NCBI GenBank assembly: GCA_900554935.1
Contig: USJF01000071.1
Span: forward strand, 1 to 6,766
Reading direction: 5' to 3'
DNA from: an uncultured Porphyromonas sp.
GTDB lineage: Bacteria > Bacteroidota > Bacteroidia > Bacteroidales > Porphyromonadaceae
Length of the DNA: 6,766 nt
Below the pieces are notes generated by a model. The model saw only the letters and a program-made list of their open reading frames with translations, did no database searches and was not told where the DNA came from. Below are positions 5,645 to 6,766 of this stretch, piece by piece. Each line of letters starts with the position of its first letter. Position 1 is the stretch's first letter. Made by a program: the position numbers and the translations under genes.

Positions 5645-5648
5645 TATT

Positions 5649-6122
5649 ATGAATACAAAACAGATAGAGTGGGGTGAGGGAAAGAGTATAGAGTATCAGT
5701 TGGATCAGGTGCCTGAAGTGGCCCGGTTCCTACTGAAGGAGCTAGGGGATTCGCCAGTATGGCTTTTTGATGCGCCTATGGGTGCGGGCAAGACTACGCT
5801 CATCAAGGAGCTGGCTAGTGAGCTAGGGGTGGATGAGGTGACGAGTAGCCCTACCTTTGCCATCGTCAATGAGTATCATACCGAGAGTGGCGATCCGGTC
5901 TACCACTTCGATGCCTACCGCCTCGAGACGCACGAAGACTTGCAAAATATCGGGGCTACCGACTATCTCAACAGTGGCTATTACTGCTTTGTAGAGTGGC
6001 CGGCACTCTTTACCCCTTTCCTACCCGACGAGGTGGTGCGCCTTAGGATAGAGTTGGAGGGCGACCATCGTAGGCTCTCGCTCTTAGGTGTCGATGACCC
6101 TTTTATCTACGATCCTAGATAA
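5649..6122 (+). CDS. tsaE: TsaE, ATPase of the tRNA t6A37 threonylcarbamoylation complex
   Basis: TsaE works with TsaB and TsaD to put threonylcarbamoyl on A37 of tRNAs that read ANN codons; its ATP hydrolysis resets the complex. With the start at 5649 the protein has 157 residues, normal for the family. Visible motifs are the P-loop APMGAGKTT (42-50, Lys48), SPTF (67-70), YHFDAYRL with Asp88 (85-92), and VEWP with Glu116-Trp117. The first P-loop position is Ala42 rather than Gly, which the general Walker A pattern allows. The in-frame GTG at 5559 would add 30 residues of unrelated sequence and overlap the promoter, so I reject it. The TAA stop overlaps the next ATG by one base, so it heads an operon of at least three genes. 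Confidence 0.95.
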   Translation: MNTKQIEWGEGKSIEYQLDQVPEVARFLLKELGDSPVWLFDAPMGAGKTTLIKELASELGVDEVTSSPTFAIVNEYHTESGDPVYHFDAYRLETHEDLQNIGATDYLNSGYYCFVEWPALFTPFLPDEVVRLRIELEGDHRRLSLLGVDDPFIYDPR

Positions 6123-6364
6123 TGACGAAAGCCGAGCTTGTCTATATCGCTTTAGGGCTTATGTTTGTCTTCCCCGGGCTTATGGCCTTATGGGTAGGTG
6201 TGAGGGGTAGCCGCTGGTTTTTCGATAGTCGCTCCTACGGCTTCCTCACCAAAAAGATAGGGTGGGGTGGTGCGAGGATTACGATGGTTATTGTGGGGCT
6301 GTTGCTACTGGCCGCGGCAGTATTGGTGATTGTGGACCCGATGGGGATAATGAAAGGAGCGTAA
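6122..6364 (+). CDS. Imm17-like small membrane protein
   Basis: An 80-residue protein with two hydrophobic helices, about residues 5-27 and 54-72. Between them is a loop with RWFFDSRSYGF (31-41) and GWGGARI (47-53). The aromatic WFF, the Arg a few residues on and the GARI before the second helix recall the Imm17 family, small two-helix proteins common in Bacteroidetes. That family was named from predicted immunity proteins of polymorphic toxin systems, but many members have no toxin nearby, and none is seen here. The assignment comes from memory of the pattern and is moderate. One-base TAATG overlaps with tsaE before it and the next gene after it indicate one transcript with coupled translation. 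A general membrane role is equally possible. Confidence 0.6.
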   Translation: MTKAELVYIALGLMFVFPGLMALWVGVRGSRWFFDSRSYGFLTKKIGWGGARITMVIVGLLLLAAAVLVIVDPMGIMKGA

Positions 6365-6766
6365 TGATGAAGGAAAGAGAGATCTCTCGATCGGAATATG
6401 GTGAGGAGGAGTACTATCCGCCTAGAGTACGGTGGCATGTGAGTAAGACCCTTGAGGGTCTGTATGGTATGGTACTGCAGGATATGCGGTCGTTGCCACT
6501 GGTAGAGGGCGAAAAGCTTAGTCAGCTAGAAGAGACTTATAAGTACCTTACTTATTACTACAAAGAGGGTAGTGATGACCCACAGAGGTGTGAGATACTG
6601 AGAGGGATAGGTAGATCATTGATGCAGCTACTTCGGGACAATGTGGCACATATTGAGCAGGAGGAGCGCCCGAATGATGCTCGCTGTTTGGCGGTTCAGA
6701 GGCTGGAGATTTATCAATTGGATGCCACAAAGATATGTGATATCATCGATGAGCTGTCGGAGGAGG
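6364..6766 (+). CDS. Uncharacterised acidic helical protein (3' end outside window)
   Basis: The frame is open from the ATG at 6364, which overlaps the previous stop as TAATG, to the window end, giving 134 residues. A second ATG follows at once (6367). I do not recognise the family. No signal peptide or membrane segment is seen, so it is probably cytoplasmic. It begins with a polar, charged stretch (KEREISRSEYGEEEYYPPR), then looks mainly helical. There is a Tyr-rich segment at about 59-66, an amphipathic stretch LRGIGRSLMQLLRDN (79-93), and an acidic region near the end (IIDELSEE). The tight coupling to tsaE and the Imm17-like gene suggests co-expression but does not show function. Confidence 0.75.
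   Translation, partial: MMKEREISRSEYGEEEYYPPRVRWHVSKTLEGLYGMVLQDMRSLPLVEGEKLSQLEETYKYLTYYYKEGSDDPQRCEILRGIGRSLMQLLRDNVAHIEQEERPNDARCLAVQRLEIYQLDATKICDIIDELSEE

Larger units (their letters stand above)
5129..5648. other. Divergent intergenic region between dps and tsaE
   Basis: About 520 bases without a gene. From left to right it holds the dps leader and promoter (minus strand), the short palindromic repeat, an unassigned AT-rich stretch (5329-5399), five 23-bp tandem units (5400-5514), a spacer, and the tsaE promoter. No protein-coding frame in it looks real. The GTG-initiated extension of tsaE from 5559 overlaps the promoter and is not accepted. Confidence 0.65.

Noticed and set aside
5559..5648. 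N-terminal extension of tsaE from a GTG at 5559
   Set aside because: A full consensus promoter (5595-5626) lies inside it, the added 30 residues are not TsaE-like, and the ATG at 5649 gives the normal family length with a ribosome binding site.
6548..6730. Minus-strand frame of 60 codons near the right end
   Set aside because: It lies wholly antisense to the open partial gene that starts at 6364 and is coupled to the tsaE operon.

Overview
The window reads as a chromosomal segment of a Bacteroidales bacterium, most likely Porphyromonas or a close relative. This rests on three things: moderate GC with AT-rich spacers; two promoters of the Bacteroidetes type (TTTG, 20 bases, TAnnTTT); and 23-bp tandem repeats like the minisatellites I recall from Porphyromonas. 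The genus is an inference. No phage, integrase, transposase gene, CRISPR array, rRNA or tRNA was seen.

Left half (1-4127, + strand): a tight gene string. It holds the 3' part of uvrC (excision repair nuclease), dtd (D-aminoacyl-tRNA deacylase), a MazG-like NTP pyrophosphohydrolase, deoC (deoxyribose-phosphate aldolase), aroA (EPSP synthase), a possible 14-codon mini-ORF and a 60-residue two-helix membrane protein. Junctions are ATGA overlaps or gaps of 6 and 16 bases, so co-transcription and partly coupled translation are likely. The first four genes share a theme of nucleic acid and nucleotide quality control: DNA repair, clearing of mischarged tRNA, removal of unwanted nucleotides and deoxyribose salvage. 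aroA belongs to aromatic amino acid synthesis and appears simply to share the transcript.

Middle (4128-5648): dps lies on the minus strand, convergent with the left operon and divergent from the right one. It has a clear promoter, a long leader, a purine-rich ribosome binding site and a strong hairpin terminator. On both sides are intergenic repeats. A cluster of nested hairpins sits at 4152-4326, and a shorter relative with the same 16-base edge and the same GGGTCGGA core sits at 5290-5328. Five 23-bp tandem units at 5400-5514 lie just upstream of the next promoter.

Right part (5595-6766, + strand): a second operon with its own promoter. It contains tsaE (the ATPase for t6A tRNA modification), an 80-residue Imm17-like membrane protein, and an unrecognised acidic helical protein that runs off the window. 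All three are joined by one-base TAATG overlaps.

The genes are mostly ordinary housekeeping. The less explained material is the repeat structure around dps, the small overlapping ORFs after aroA, and the two small or unknown genes after tsaE.
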